Origin: Lunularia cruciata
Taxonomy: Eukaryota; Streptophyta; Marchantiopsida; Lunulariales; Lunulariaceae
Direction: 5' to 3'
Assembly: GCA_948567375.1 (NCBI GenBank)
Contig: OX419756.1
Span: 58,878,552-58,942,551, forward strand
Length of the DNA: 64,000 bases
The notes under the pieces: generated by a model
Told to the model about the DNA's origin: nothing
The model's input: only the letters and a program-made list of their open reading frames with translations
The model's database searches: none
Shown here: positions 46,351 to 60,134 of the stretch, in pieces
Numbering within the stretch: the first letter of the stretch is position 1
Layout of the letters: each line of letters opens with the position of its first letter
Translations under genes and position numbers: made by a program

Positions 46351-48631
46351 TCATATCCAAATATCAGAAGTGCAATCACCACCTGGATATCTCATTTCGT
46401 GCGCCAAAGCTGGTCCTTCAGGCTCATCTCCAAAATCCACAAAGAACTTCTCATTTATCGACAATCCACCTTGTACTTTATCGACATCAATGAGAACGAT
46501 GTGAGATCCTTCCTTTGCCATGTCCGGGTAAAACTGATTATCCCAAGCACTGAACAATGAGTTACTTGCGTAGAGCCTCGTTCCATCCAAACTCAGCTGG
46601 ATCATTTGTGGCCCTCCTCTTAACTTCTTCCCCTGAAACCCCACAATACGGTAGCCGATACTGTCTCAGTAATTATGGGAAGTACTCTTGCGACTCATAT
46701 AAAGCAGATAATAGGTGAAACGTGAGCTTACCTTTATATCAGGGACGTCAGGTTGCCACACTTCTCCATCTTCTTTTTCTACAAACACATTGCTGCCCTT
46801 CCGAAAGAGTCCACCGACCCAGACTTGCCCTGTCAGAACGGGCTTACTGGGATCCTCGATATTATATTGTCTGATATCTCCGTGAAGCCAGTTGGAGAAG
46901 TAGAGGAATCGATCGTCCAACGATATCAGAAAATCAGTAATAAGGCCAGGCATTTCTGGCAGGATCCAGTTTTGAACTTTGAGATTCGGCACGGAAATCA
47001 CCACCTACAAAGCATGAAGTGATCATCAATTCAAAGGTTTAGTGTCATGACTGTCCATCCTACATTCAACAAGAACACGAGATGGATTCCTAAACGCTCG
47101 AAGATACTCATGGTCAAGGAAGTCCAAATAACTTCGTATTCGACAAAAACAACGAACCTCATGGTCCCAGGAATCGTCTTCCTTCTTGTGGAACTTCACC
47201 ATGGTCCCACTCAAAGCGCATCCGACAAAACCGACGGACTGCTGGGGATCGTGAAGAAACCGTATCTGCCAACCAGAACATGAACAGAGTCCGATGATGA
47301 AATCAATCACGTGGTTAAGCTAAGCTAATGCTGATTATAGAGAGGAAGCTTAAACGAGTCAAGCACAATCTCACCTCGAGAGGGATGAGCCCCGTACTCC
47401 CCAGGTCCATAGTCTGCTTCAACTTGCCTCCGGGCCATGAATATACGAATAAGTGGCGCCCGTAGAGACCTTCAGCGACGTGTGCTGGATTGAACCCTTT
47501 AGTGAAAGCGCTTGGCGCTCCCCATGAAGAGCTTATCATAGTCTTGTGTCGAGGCTGGTACCAGAAGTCGTATCCAAAAGGTGGACTGTGGCCTTCTTCC
47601 TCCCATCTGCAAGAGTATTAACTTTACATCAACTGTGATAGATAGATAGACACAGAGGGGACGACTTGCCAGATGATAGATAGATAGAGACATCCAGTGA
47701 GCTAGAATGAGTTTGGAAACAGATGCAACAGCTACGTAGCTAACCTTCCTTTGACATTGAATTTCGAGTCGAGAAGAAGAAAGCCCGAACCCTCTGCACG
47801 ACCCTCCTTATCTCCCATGCAGGACACCATGATGTCCCCATTTGCCAAGCAGTGGGCAGTGTGAGGGAAAGCTAGCCCAGTTTTCTCCAAAATCTCCTCC
47901 GGCTCGACCACCTTGTGCAGCGACGGTTTCAGAGGATCTGTGACCGTGTCGATGATGTATATTCGGCTCGAACTGCAAAACAGACACATTTTTGCAATCA
48001 GAATTCTGAAACAAAGAACTGCAATTTCAACTCGAGTTTTAGAATCCTGTGCACTTAATGAAGCTCTGATGACTTCAGGTGGTATAGAACTTACGCCAGT
48101 GAAGGTAGGACAAGGTAACGACGCTTGACGGAAGTGTCCGAGTGACACGAGCTGCAAGCATTCCAGCCACTGTGATGCAATTCGTCGTTCAGGTGATTCA
48201 CAGGCAGTCTGTGAATCACTTGACTGAAGGTCGCAGACTCCGGGTCCACATCCACCGTCGCCAGATAATCAGGCTTCTTAATCGTTGTTCCTGCAATTTG
48301 GTTCCATCTCATCAGCCTACTCTTATGCGAATAAACCATCGTGATCTGGCTACTAGGCTGGATATGCTTCTGCATGAGAGAATCTTATGAGAAGCCTCAC
48401 GGCTTAAGATCTTGATCAGAAATTTTCGATTCATGCATTCTGCTACAGTATTTTGCAGTGTTTGGATTGGATGATGAGGAACCCAGAAATTGACAAGGTG
48501 AGCTTACCTGTGTATATTCCAGTAATGTACACAATTTTCTCACGAGGACCGTACTGAGCTTCTTTAGGGCTCGCATAGCCTGGTCCTTTGACTACACCAC
48601 AGCAGCTGCCAGCCTCCATTCCGTCCACCAT
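46351..48631 (-). CDS. SBP1: Selenium-binding protein (SBP56 family)
   Basis: Cytosolic beta-propeller protein of the SBP56 family. Animal and bacterial members act as methanethiol oxidases; plant members are tied to selenium, cadmium and oxidative-stress tolerance. Seven exons on the minus strand join in frame into 480 residues (Arabidopsis SBP1 is 490): 48631-48508, 48290-48095, 47972-47745, 47606-47375, 47265-47158, 47004-46732 and 46632-46351, all GT-AG. Visible hallmarks: Cys10-Cys11 then [33 protein letters not shown] (His80, His81, Cys87, Cys90), [71 protein letters not shown] and the invariant C-terminus [18 protein letters not shown]. The start is the first ATG upstream of the CC motif. 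The frame is intact throughout; there is no sign of decay. Confidence 0.95.
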
Positions 48632-49700
48632 TGCACAGCCTCTTCCCTGTCCAGATCTGTGGTATCACTTCAGCAGCTCCTGCCTGAATCTGGGCGTGAG
48701 GATAACATACATCGCCTGTCAATATTTGCCGCATCCACTGTCTGAGTTTCAAAGTTTTGTTCAAATTTCGGATCACTAGTTAAGCTCGACCGTTAAGGAA
48801 AAGGAGTGTGATTTCAAATAATATTTAGATCGTGTCCTTCCAGCTCTTGAACACTTGAAAATTAAAATTAATTAAAACTATCCTCCACTACGACTCTATC
48901 TCTCCTCTCTCTCCCTCTCTCTCTCAGATTAACTGCATCTCTGCAGAGACTATCCATTATCTAGGACACACCGAAGAAACTCACTCGCTCACATCGGAGC
49001 ACGAAGTTTTCGGATGATCCTGCCACGCAGACGAACTCCAATCGCTACTCGCGTTTGTTGAGCTGAGCCACCATTCATTCACATGAATGATGCGACCCCC
49101 TACCAAATGCCCACCGATTTATACATCCCGTGCAGATCACACTGCAGCTGCTGCTTCGATGCTCGAGGTGAAATTCCAACTCACGTCCGTGCTACGCTAC
49201 ACAACCATTGGTCGATGATGCTCCCTTTCCTACCTGCAGATAAATCCGGCCGTGCTATTATTACCAAATTTCAGACACGATTTCGTCCTCTGTCGGTCTC
49301 TTGGGACTGCTTCATCACCAGCATGCAAACCCACGCCCACACCGGCGACTTCTTCTCCTCATTTCCCTTTCCCGAGGCACTGCCCTGCAGGGGGTAAATT
49401 CGACGTCTACCGTAATTTGACGTCGGCCGGCAACGTCCCGGTGTGACCAGCGAATCTCGCAGACCCCGTTTGTCTTCGTGGATTTCTACGTGCCTCGGGC
49501 GTCTGCTATGGCGCTTCCACGTCGGAAGTTTGCAAACAGGAACGGATCACGCTCGTTACTTAAGAGCTACGAAGAGTGGTGTGTGGGGCCCCAACCGGCG
49601 ACGACTGCACAGTAGATCTTTGGGTACATTGAACTTGGTCGTGGTGTGGTTGCTCTCTCTTTTGGTATCTATATTCGGTCATTTTCTCATTTTGAAGTTA
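48632..49700. promoter_or_regulatory. Upstream region of the selenium-binding protein gene
   Basis: Contains a pyrimidine microsatellite on the plus strand (tctctcctctctctccctct around 48,894-48,926), which reads as a GA-rich leader or promoter tract for the minus-strand gene about 265 bp away. Further upstream, frames of 104 and 87 codons (49083-49397 and 49443-49706, plus) begin with ATG or end openly, but show no family motif. GA/CT tracts near plant start sites are common and can bind GAGA-type factors, which is only suggestive here. Confidence 0.45.
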
Positions 49701-49707
49701 GAATAAA

Positions 49708-49755
49708 GCGACCGCGTAGAATAACAAGAAAGAAGGATGGGAAGGATGTCCATGT
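49708..49755 (-). mobile_element. 3'-end scrap of the non-LTR family
   Basis: gcgaccgcgtagaataacaa followed by gaaggatgggaagga matches the 3' terminal block of the family in minus orientation. Only about 45 bp is recognisable. Confidence 0.5.
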
Positions 49756-50114
49756 CTTTATCAGTGAAACCCGAGGACCCAAGGACTTTCAAAGTAGGAG
49801 AAAACTCTCCTGCTGAATTAACTGTTGAAATTGGCATGAAACCATCGATGTAACCGGTACGGAACACTAGTACGGTATAGGTGCACTAACTGAAATTGGT
49901 AAGCGTCGAATTCTGGCGTTCTAAACAATATGCACAAACTGGAACAAAAGTTAACATTGAATGATCGAGCACCACTTATTCTAGCTACGCATGGATAATC
50001 TATCCTATCTAAAACTAGCGTTCATGTGCTCCGTTGGTAGCACTTTGCTTTACTAAGTTGATAGAATTACTTATTTGGACATGGAAGGACATGGAAACAT
50101 CAAGCCAAACAATG

Positions 50115-53100
50115 ATAAGACATTATAGGTAAACTGGGGTTAAGCCCCCAACAGATCGATATGATAAATCTGCCCTTATAGTTATACAAGTTGCATGGTC
50201 TACAAATTAATGAAGTATCCAAAGAAGTAACACTTGGTGTGATTGCTCTTCTATGGATTGCATCAGCCCACTGCTCTTTGTAGAAAAATAGACACATGCT
50301 CTCTATAAAATATGATATTTAATATGAGATGCTCTTGTGTACTCTCTGGCAAACTGTATCCATCCTCCATATAACTTAAAGGCTAGAGGAATAAAGAAGT
50401 GACCTCACTACATACCCTATACTTGCTATTTGTCTGGTTGCCACCCATCTAGGAGGATGTATAATCACTCCCTTTAAAACTCTATCGCATGTACGTCCAC
50501 CAAAATATCAGCTATTGTCACCTGGTCATCTTGGACTAAGTATAAGTATGCATCAATTCTTGTGTCTGCCACAAAGCATACCAATGCTCCCTCCAAGCAA
50601 GGTATCCACTCTCTCATGCCATGGAAAATACTATATCCCTAATGGCATCTCAGGTAGTTATCCTTTATCATCTAAAAAGATGTCATGTCATATGGACTAT
50701 TGTTGCATCTAGTGTAGAACCATACTCATAAGTGAATAAAGAAAATAAAGATGGGTGGACTAAACCTAGGAAGAACCTCACATCTTAAAGAAAATAGCTA
50801 GTGCATGTCAGAATACCCTAATTCATGGTCAAGCTAGGATCCAAGAGCTTGCACCTTGCCAAAGCAAGAGTGAAGATGTGCTCTAGTAGCACAAGGAATG
50901 GATGAGTTAACTAAGAGAGAATGTGAGTCAGAATACCCTAATGCATGGTCAAGCTAAGATCCAAGTGCTTGCACCCTTGCCAAAGCAAGAGTGAAGATGT
51001 GCTTTGGTAGCACAAGGAATAGATGAGTCAACTAAGAGAGAATGCGAGTCAAAATACCTTAATGTGTGGTCAAGCTAGGATCCAAGAGCTTGCACCCGTG
51101 CCAAAGCAAGAGTGAAGATTGCTCTAGTAGCACAAGGAATGGATGAGTTAACTAAGGGAGAATGTAACATTGAAATTTTTTATCCATAAAAAAAAACTGC
51201 AAACCTCTAGTCCAATCAAAAGGTAAGTCAAAAAAAGATGGAAGGCTATCTTGTGCCTATAGAGATAGACTATCTCTTGTTTGTTGCAATAACATCTAAA
51301 GAAAGAATGATCCCTTCTCTATCTTGTTTACATACATCTCCAAAACTAGCATATCAACAACCACAAAATAGGAGGAAAGTAGAGGTACTTAGAGAGCACA
51401 ACTACATAAAAATGCTATAGGTATCATCTCCTCCATAGATAATAGATCTACCCTTAACTAGATTGTTAGAAATGTCTATCAATGTGCCAAATCCCATATC
51501 ACACACACAAGTGTCCATAGTTTGATGATATCACCAAGGACTCCTATAATCCTCTTATCAAAACCTCTCAAACATGATAGGAAGATCAAAGAAGGGGGAA
51601 CCATGAAAAGTAAGTAAGTTGGTCAACAAGCAATACTAGAGGAGAATATACCAAATACCACTTGTGGATCTTCTAGTAGAAGCAGCTCATCCACAATATC
51701 CTATGCAAGTGTTTAAGATCCTCAAATCCTATTGGCACTCCAAGAGTTTTTAAACTTTAGGGTTTATAATGTGATACACCCATGTGGAAGCTAGGGTGAG
51801 GAAGAATACTTAAAAGGGACCATGCTCTACACTTTGACATATTAACTCTCAAGGTTACAAGATGAAACTCTATAGTCAAGTGGTCAAAGGTCTACTTAAT
51901 ATGATCTACAAGACCCATAATGTATGTATCATTTGACAAGGAGTGAAATACATAACCTAGCATGTCCAAAGTAGTAGATAAAAGAGCTCTAAAGTAAACC
52001 ATAGTAAATAAAGGATCTTCTTGTTGTGTACAAATAACCGACTCCAAGACAATGGCTCCCTCATATGAGAAACCATGCAAGTAATAAAGCAAAGAAGGAT
52101 AGTCGTGTGAGAAACTATATCCGTAATAAAGGGAAGAAGGAGAACCATAGAAGGATTGCACAAAAGCAATAAGACTTACCAAAGATCCACCAACCTTCTT
52201 AAGCTCTCTAAAATGTATGCACATGAGATGTTATTAAAAGCATTCTCAATATCCACATGTAGAACAACCCACTCAAGTTGGATATCAAGGAGTGCTCTAA
52301 TGCCTACAGATATAATCTCACAACTTTTGAGTATAGCAACTCCAAATTGATGTAGATTGAGGTGCTATCAAAAGTGAGAATGATGTTAAAGGACAATGTG
52401 TGGCTAACATGATGCAAAAATACCTCCTTAATAAAAATAATTCTAATACTCTATATGTCCTTCTCCATGGTAAGAAGCAAACTTGCACCTAATACTTGAC
52501 TAAATTATGTAGGAATATCTCTTCTCGCTACCATTGTAGCTTCCTAAAACAACTCAATAAACCACTAGAGGAATAATCTACTTGGAAGTAATCTCTAAGA
52601 TTTTTATATACCATCCTTAACAAGCCTCTTAAGTAGAGGCATGAGATAGTGCACAATACCTAATATGTATGAGGCAACATAGCATGAGGTAGTGCAAAAA
52701 GTGATCTATCAAGATATAGAGGCTTCTCAAGTTGATAGTCTAAGACCTCTAATGAGACTATCTCTCTCTTGCCAAAGGATGTAATAACCATAAGAAAGAG
52801 ATAGTCTTGTTAGTAGGACTAACGATAGACAAAAGATGTAGAGCTTGTGCTACTCTAATATACTTCTGGCTTGATAGAATATATTCTCTACTTGATAGAA
52901 TATCCTACTCTCTTGTAATCAAGTGGAATATGTACTATCATGTGGCTAAGTTGTCTACAAGAACACGTAGCCCAAACAAACTCTTCTTTAAGGTAGCTCA
53001 ATCTCCCACTTGAAATCTATAGGAACTAGTAGCCATTTCTCTTTGCTCTATATAGCTAATTTTAATATAAGAAATACACCATCATGAGAGTAAGAGTACT

Positions 53101-53990
53101 AAGAACAATGCTAACTTGTCCAAGAGATCACATGCCAATCAATCAAGTGGTAAAATAAAGCTTGTCTAGCCTCATCATGGAGTGTACAAAGAAGTTATGG
53201 AATATGCATGGACATGGAAAACTAGTCTCAAATAACCCCAAAACAACCTGCTTGAGATGTTAGCCACTTCCACATCTCAATCAATATTCCCAAAATGGTA
53301 AACAAAGAGATAGATAAAGCATATGTAATCCCAAGTGTCAACAGTGTTGATGTGGTTATTTGCCTCACATGAGCATCCCAAGTGGTTCAAGCATAGCCTT
53401 GTGCATCTTTCCCACATGAGTCTTTATCCTTGCAAGGTAAAGAATTGATGACATGATGGGCATGGTATATCTTGAGTTACTCGGCGAGGCCTCACATGTG
53501 GAGAAGTGAAGCCATAGTTAGCACAAGAACAATGATAGTAACACATGATATACTTCTTCATATCTTCGTATTCCTCTAAAACCACAATCCATCAACATCT
53601 CACCTCATATGAATAAATGCTAACTCTAGAAAACTAAAAACTATAATCTCTCATAACTTTTAATTTATATCTCCATAATTTTCAAAATAATTTCCAACAT
53701 TAAAACTAGAGCATGAAGTCTAGTAAAAAGGAACAAATCTTAACTTATCACTCTCATGGTGAATTAATCACTCTAAATCCTAAAAAAGATAAATGTTTTT
53801 GTGTCTTTTTATTGAACTCTCCATAACTTTAAATTTAGATACTAATAAAACCAAACTAAAATAAAAGGAGAGTTTATTACTCCTTTATCTTCTATTTCCT
53901 ATGGTATGCTTAGAAATTCTGGAATTTTTACTCTTTGTCTTATCTTTCCTCTCTCCTCATCACTGCTTTCACTCACTTACCATTATGTCC
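50115..53990 (-). mobile_element. Non-LTR retroelement copy C, nearly full length
   Basis: The longest uninterrupted copy, in minus orientation, about 3.9 kb. From its 3' end: terminal block near 50,125; PD-(D/E)XK-like block near 50,500 (YLYLVQDDQV); region with the 120-bp tandem triplication; reverse transcriptase at 52224-51892 with VGGSLVSLIAFVQSFYG, YLHGFSYEGAIVLES and the palm motif read as LSNDTYIMG, where ADD is expected. The counterpart of the zinc-finger region is near 53,450. The purine-rich leader matches copy A up to about 53,990. Heavily mutated and AT-shifted compared with copy A. Ends are set by similarity to the other copies, not by a target-site duplication. Confidence 0.7.
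50807..51167 (-). repeat. Three tandem 120-bp units inside copy C
   Basis: gtcagaataccctaat starts units at 50807, 50927 and (as gtcaaaataccttaat) 51048, giving periods of 120 and 121 bp. Each unit contains ggtcaagct then ggatccaagagcttgcaccc-like sequence and ends ctaagagagaatg. Copies B and D have one unit, so the expansion happened within this copy. 120 bp is a multiple of three and would have added 40 residues per unit to the C-terminal protein region. Confidence 0.88.
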
Positions 53991-55733
53991 TCGCAATCTA
54001 TCTTCTTTCTTAAACTGATGATATAGATCAAGTTTGAATAAAAAATAATATAGATGTTTATCATAGAATCTATCACATAGCCTAGATTTATGCAACAAAT
54101 TTCCTATGTTTGATTTTTCTCTTCAAATACTGGGTGGATTTATGAGAGAGGAATATTCACTAAAATAAAAGGAGAAATATAACATTTCCTTGTGATATTT
54201 TTATGTTTTCTTAAGTCATATAGCTTAGAGTGAGAAAACAATTTTGCATATAGGTTAAATAATGGCTCTTTGGCTCCAATCCAAAATATAATTTAATTAT
54301 AATTTTTAAACATGCAAACTCTTATAAACTTGGTGCAATATATGAAAATAAACAACTAGTATTTATATTTTAATTTATTTTGATGTGTAGAAAAATATAA
54401 GAAGTATTTATTTGTCTAATAGTGCTCTAAGATTAATAAGCAAATAAATATGAATTCTCTATTAGTGAGAAATTAATTAAAAAATTTTATTTGTGGTTGT
54501 AAAATGTCTAAAATTTTAATAAAAAAAATTTTATTTCTCTTGTATTAATAAACCATCTCTTGTAATTAATAATATATTTATTTACAAAATTAAAATTCAA
54601 TTTACTTTTAGGATTTGAACTTCACATATACATGAGTGTATTCTTATTGAGTTTTTAAATTCTTTATATACCTACAATTGACTTATTACATAATATGATT
54701 TGTTGAAATAGACCAAAAAATCATATAGTGCTCTAATGTGGATTAAAGAAATTTCTTTTAAGCAATAATCATAGAATTCAATTACAAAATGATACTTTTT
54801 AACCTATTTAAAAGAAATAGGATGTATAGTATATTCATATTAATTTTCACAATTTACTCTTGAGTTTCTAACCATATTGAAAGTCTCTACTCTAAGTATA
54901 ACTCACTAGTTTCCTTCCGTCACAATATAGATCCAATAAAAAAACTATCTGCAAAAGATAAAAGGGATAAGAACGAGATTTTACAAGGCTAAACCTTGAG
55001 AAGTAAAATATATTTCAACCTCAATATCATTGGAATATGTTAATGTGAGAGGTACATAAGTGAAATAGTTGAAAAAACTTATCTAAATACTTTGAACATC
55101 CTAGTATCATCTATTCTGATTGCTCTATTATTGATTATAGTGCTCTTTATACATACATTAATAAAGACATGTGGTCTATATTAAATTACAAATTAATACA
55201 TTAATTTGAAGGTTTGAATGATATTGAAATTGATTAAATTATTTGTATAACCTTCTTGGATCATTTTAAGTATTACATGTTGAATGGTATGAGATGCAAA
55301 TCATTTTTCTTTATTCTTGTTCTTTACCACATCATATCAAACATTTTATGTTTAGTATACATCAATTTCAATTATGTGAGTTAAATATTCCTTAAGAATA
55401 TGATAAATTTACAATATTTAGATTTTATTGTTATATTTCTAAATAATATTCAAATTACACTTTTAATTTTTAATAAATAGCATATTTAATTTCTACTCCA
55501 TACAAAAGAGATTTTTAAAGATATGTTATATATGTTATATAGCTTCTCAATTATTAAACTAATTCAACTTGATAAAAATTTAATGTATTTTTATTTAATT
55601 CTGAATTTATAAATAATTTAAGCTAATTAATTTAGAAAAACAAGATTAATAAAGAGAAGGACAAGGTAATAAACTTCAAAGAGAAACTATAATGATCAAA
55701 ATATACATAAAAAAACCTATGAAATAGTACATC
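53991..55733. other. Very AT-rich spacer
   Basis: About 1.7 kb dominated by A and T, with no open frame above about 60 codons and no transposon motif. It resembles the first 2 kb of the window and the 36-37.5 kb spacer in composition. Possibly ancient, fully decayed repeats. Confidence 0.6.
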
Positions 55734-56595
55734 TTGAGAAAAGGTGACCACATAGAACACATGAAGGATGGGAAGATCCATCATGCCATACAAGGTAGAG
55801 ACAAAAGAGGTAGAATGGAGGTAGGTCCTAATAGATGTCCTAGTCGATATGAGAAATCTGCCCTACCATACCTAAGATATCCGAACTATGCAAGTCGTAA
55901 GGTCTATAAACTACTAGAGCATCCAAAGAAGCATCACCTATAATGATTGATCTCTTATGGATTGCACCAGCCAATACTCTATCTAGAGCAATGGACACCC
56001 ATTGTCTAAAGTATGCTACAAAGTACAAGAGTGAGAGTGGTACTCATAGCATCTAACATGATAAGCTCTTGTACACTCCTTGACAAATGTGTTGGGCATC
56101 ATGTCCATCACTTCATATGACTCCAAGGCTAGAGGAACAAAGAGGTGACCTTGTTGCATACCACTACACTTTGAGAACTTGCGTGTTATTGCTCCGCTTG
56201 CTGCCCATCCAAGTTTATGAGTAATCACTCTTTCTAAAATTGCATCACACATAGAGTCTATAATCGCAACATCTACCACTATCACCTGATCATCTTGGAC
56301 CAAGTATAAGTTTGCTCTAACACATGTTGTTTGCAAAGAATATGAATGCTCTCTCCAAGCAAGGTATTCACTCTCTCGTGCAATAGCAAACATGATATCC
56401 TTGATGGCATCATGGGTAGCTATCCTCTGTCCTCCATAAAGACATAGTGTCATATGGACTGCTATTGCATCCAATGTAGAACCACACTCATAAGTGAGTA
56501 ACAAAGATGCAAAAGGGTGGACCAAGCCTAAGCAAAATCTCATTGCTATAAAGAAAGTAGTTGGTATGAGTCGGAATGCCCTAATCCACCATCAA
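55734..56595 (-). mobile_element. Non-LTR retroelement copy D, 3' segment
   Basis: Minus-strand copy with the best-preserved C-terminal code in the window: 175 open codons at 56543-56016. It includes ECGSTLDAIAVHMTLC (CCHC-like), GGQRIATHDAIKDIMFAIA, NLYLVQDDQVIVVDVAII (PD-(D/E)XK-like), GHLFVPLALESYEVMD and NTFVKECTRAYHVR; then in another frame YFRQWVSIALDRVLAGAIHK down to the 3' block near 55,740. The copy is cut at 56,595 by gypsy element 2 and resumes at 60,640. Confidence 0.75.
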
Positions 56596-57091
56596 TATAA
56601 CAATATGGAGTTTAAAGATGCATTAGTCAAGAAAAATGAAGTAGCAAATAGGCCAAATTAGCCAAGAATTATAAGAATATTCTAGAAGTATCTAGGAAGC
56701 TACTTGGTACCTTCTAAGTATTGGGTTATATGCATGCCAAGTGGTGACTTCTAGGAGGAAGCTACTTGGGAAGCTTCTTGGCTAGCTTAGTTTGCATGCC
56801 AAGTAGGTGACTTCTAGAAGGAAGCTTCTCGACAACCTTAGCTTGCATGCACAATAAGCGATTTCTAGAAAGAGGTTTCTCAAGAAGCTTCCCGGTTAAC
56901 TTGGCTTGCACTCAAAGAAGGCGGCTTTTAGGAAATGTCTTGAGAAGCTTCTCAAGAGCCTTGTATGTTCCATATAAAAACCATAGCCCAAGTTCATGTT
57001 AGGCATTCAATTTTTTCCCTCATTCAAGAGTCCTAATGTGATCTTTCACTCTGATCTTTCATTCTCATATTTCTCTCCTCGGTCTTTTACA
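56596..57091 (+). repeat. 5' LTR of gypsy element 2
   Basis: Matches the element 1 LTR from taacaatatggagttt to ggtcttttaca, with an extra palindromic module. The 3-unit heat-shock element GAAtaTTCtaGAA is exact at 56675-56687. TATA-like tataaaaa lies near 56,974. Confidence 0.88.
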
Positions 57092-60000
57092 TTAGTATTA
57101 GAGCAAGAATGGGATGGATGGAATTTATGGACCACCAAATCCATTTCCACCAAACATTGGGATTTTTTTGTCCTTGTACTACCCAAGCATCACTTCACAT
57201 AGTTTATCATCTCAAGCTTTGGACAATATTTTTTGAATGTGTTCACCTTGTCTAATGAACCCTTGGTACTTCCTATAACTCACGGAGAACGGTGGATGTG
57301 TTGCATCTATGTGTTAACTTAGATAAATTTTAGATAGTTTGATAGAGTAGTAGCCATAGTGGCAATATCCAAAATTATCTTTGCCATGCAACAACAAATC
57401 AACCACCTTACTTGATTGTTGGAAGAACAAGATCATCAATGATAAGAGCATGTAGACAGAGTACCATTTCAACAAGGAGAATTCAATTTCCAAAGCCTAA
57501 GGTATTTGAAGGCAAGAACCTCTTGAGCATAGTGGAGAAAAATTTTGTTTAATTGTGAATGATATTTTGAAGCTACAAATCTTCAGGATGAACAAAGTTA
57601 GATTCTCTTGTCTTCAAGCCAATTGGATAGAGTGGCAAAACTATAATGGCAATTCCTAGTGGAGCAAATTGAATGGTAGTTTATTACACCAAACTTCATA
57701 TGGGAAGAATTCAAGAGTGCAATTATTGGGTGATTCCAAGCTATAAATTCCACACATGCTGCAAGAGATAGGTTGGCAAAATTGAAGTAAATTGGTTTTA
57801 TAAGAAGCTACATCACTCAATTCGATAACACCTTATTGCAAATTCTAGATATTTTAGAAGGTAAAGCTTTGGATTCAAGTCCCTCACATTTGTGTGGGAC
57901 TTTAAGACATGCACCAAATTAGAAGTGACCATGTGGGAGCCAAAACACTTAGAGGAAGCTATGTAGTTAGTTGCGACAACTTTATCTTGACCTTGATCTT
58001 CATAGAACCTGCCCATACACTACACAAGGGTGGAAGAGCCAGAACCAATGGAAATTGATGTTATCCAATAGAAACCACTTGGCCCTATAGATAGGGAAAG
58101 ATTGTGTTGCTTTCATTGTTGCCCAATTGGGCATCACATTATTGAATGTACACTCAAGAATGGATGATCCCAACAAATTGCCCAAATGGAGTTTGTGGAG
58201 CATGATGATAAAGGAAATGAGGAATTTCAATAAGAGAACTCAAGCCACCTACTTTGAACTTGATTAGTTCCAATGGGATTGAAAGCTCAACCTATGCAAG
58301 TTTGCTTCACTTACAAGGTATGATACGTGATCATAGTTGTAAGATTTTGGTTGATTATTGAAGTTCAAAAAATTGCATGTCCATGCAATTAGTAAAGAAA
58401 TTAAGTATTCTTATCAAACCAATAATTAGAAGAAGATTGATGATGGCGGATGGTAGAAAGGTTTTTAAATTTTGTATCTCACATCTTGTTACATTCAAGA
58501 TTAGAAATGAATATTTGGAGTGTATGAGGTTTGTAGTAGCACCTCTACACTATAATATCATTTGAGGTTTGCTTTGGCTTGAACTTCATAAGGTTCAATT
58601 TGATTGGACCCAACAAAAGATTCAAATACAACACCAAGATAATAATTACTAATTAGGTTGTCTAGCACCTTTGTGTAAAATACCTAAGAATAATCAGTCC
58701 CCAGATGAGAAGTTCATCAATAAAGTAGACATAGAGCAAGCTTTGGATGAAGATAAGCCAATTTTTGCAATGTGGATCAAGTTGGTTGTGGATGGAGAAT
58801 CTGATGAGGGCCAAAAGCCTCACCAAGCAATGGTTGATTAAATAGTTCAAGAGTTTGTAGGTGTATTTCTGAATGATCTAACAAAAGGATTACCCCTTGA
58901 TCATAGTATGCACTTCAAGATTGAATTATTGCCAAGAAGTACTCCAATGAGTACACCAATCTATTGGCTCTCACCAAAGGAATTGGATGAGCTTTGAACA
59001 ACATTGATGGAGTTAATGGAGAAAGATTTCATATAACATAATACATCTCTTTGGGGAGCATTGGTACTATTTGTCCCAAAGAAGGATGGAAGATTTTGCT
59101 TTTTGTACTGATTACCGTGGTCTCAATAAACAAACAATGAAGAATGCATATCTCTTGCTTTGCATTGATGACTTTCTAGATCAATTGAGTGGAGTATGAT
59201 GCTTCTCAAAGTTGGATCTCCAAAGTGGCTATTGGTATATTCTTGTTGATAGAGAGGATATGCAAAAGACTACTTTTTGCACAAAGTATGGGCATTTTGA
59301 ATGGATAGTTCTACCTTTTGGGCTCACTTATGCTCTAGTAGTCTTGAGATCAAGAATAATTAGTAATGGTATATGCCACCAAGGTATGGAGGCATTATCT
59401 CTTGGAGAAACAAGTGATCATGCAAACCAATTACAAACTCTTGTTGTAAACATTACATCTAGGGCACATGAAGAGTCAACATTATTGAGGAGAAGAAAAA
59501 TTATAGTTTTTTGACATCAAACTTGAGTACAAACCCAAAAATTTGTGTGTTATCCTTGATGCTCTATCACAATGACCTAATTTTAATTCTCTTCCTTTCA
59601 TCACACGGTAATTATGACCATGTCAATTGACTCAAAATTACAAATTGAGTTTAGGACCACCTTACAACAATACCCCTTCTTTTAGATATAACAAGGTTGG
59701 CTTGCATAACATGACAAGCAAAACAACACCTTCTCCTTCAAGGAAAGCCTTCTATTCTATGAGAACTAAACCTATGTTCTAGCCAAGGATGATCTACAAC
59801 TTGGAGGATATGCTTCATGCCTTTGTCAATGTTCACTATACCAACTAGGATGAATGTCTTATAGTTGTTGAATTTGCCTACAATAATTCTAAACAAGCAA
59901 GAACTAGATTCCCTCTCCTTTTTTAATTTTGGCCAAGACCCACTTGTTCCAGATTCTCTTCATGCTCCTCCTCCATCTCATGTCCCTCGTACTTCCACCT

Positions 60001-60134
60001 TCTTGACCACAATATCCCAATCCTTACAATAAGCTAAATCTCATCTCCTTGTTGCTCAAAATGCACAAGCAACTATCTAAGAGTTTGAAGCTTCCATGGT
60101 GACAAGGACATCACTAACTAGCGATGAGTAAATA

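Noticed and set aside
47628-47692. gata/gatagata microsatellite as a possible regulatory site.
   Set aside because: It lies within an intron of the selenium-binding protein gene, is short, and has no further support.
49083-49397. 104-codon frame upstream of the selenium-binding protein gene.
   Set aside because: Cysteine- and proline-rich but no recognisable family; could be part of a divergent gene, but no second exon was found.
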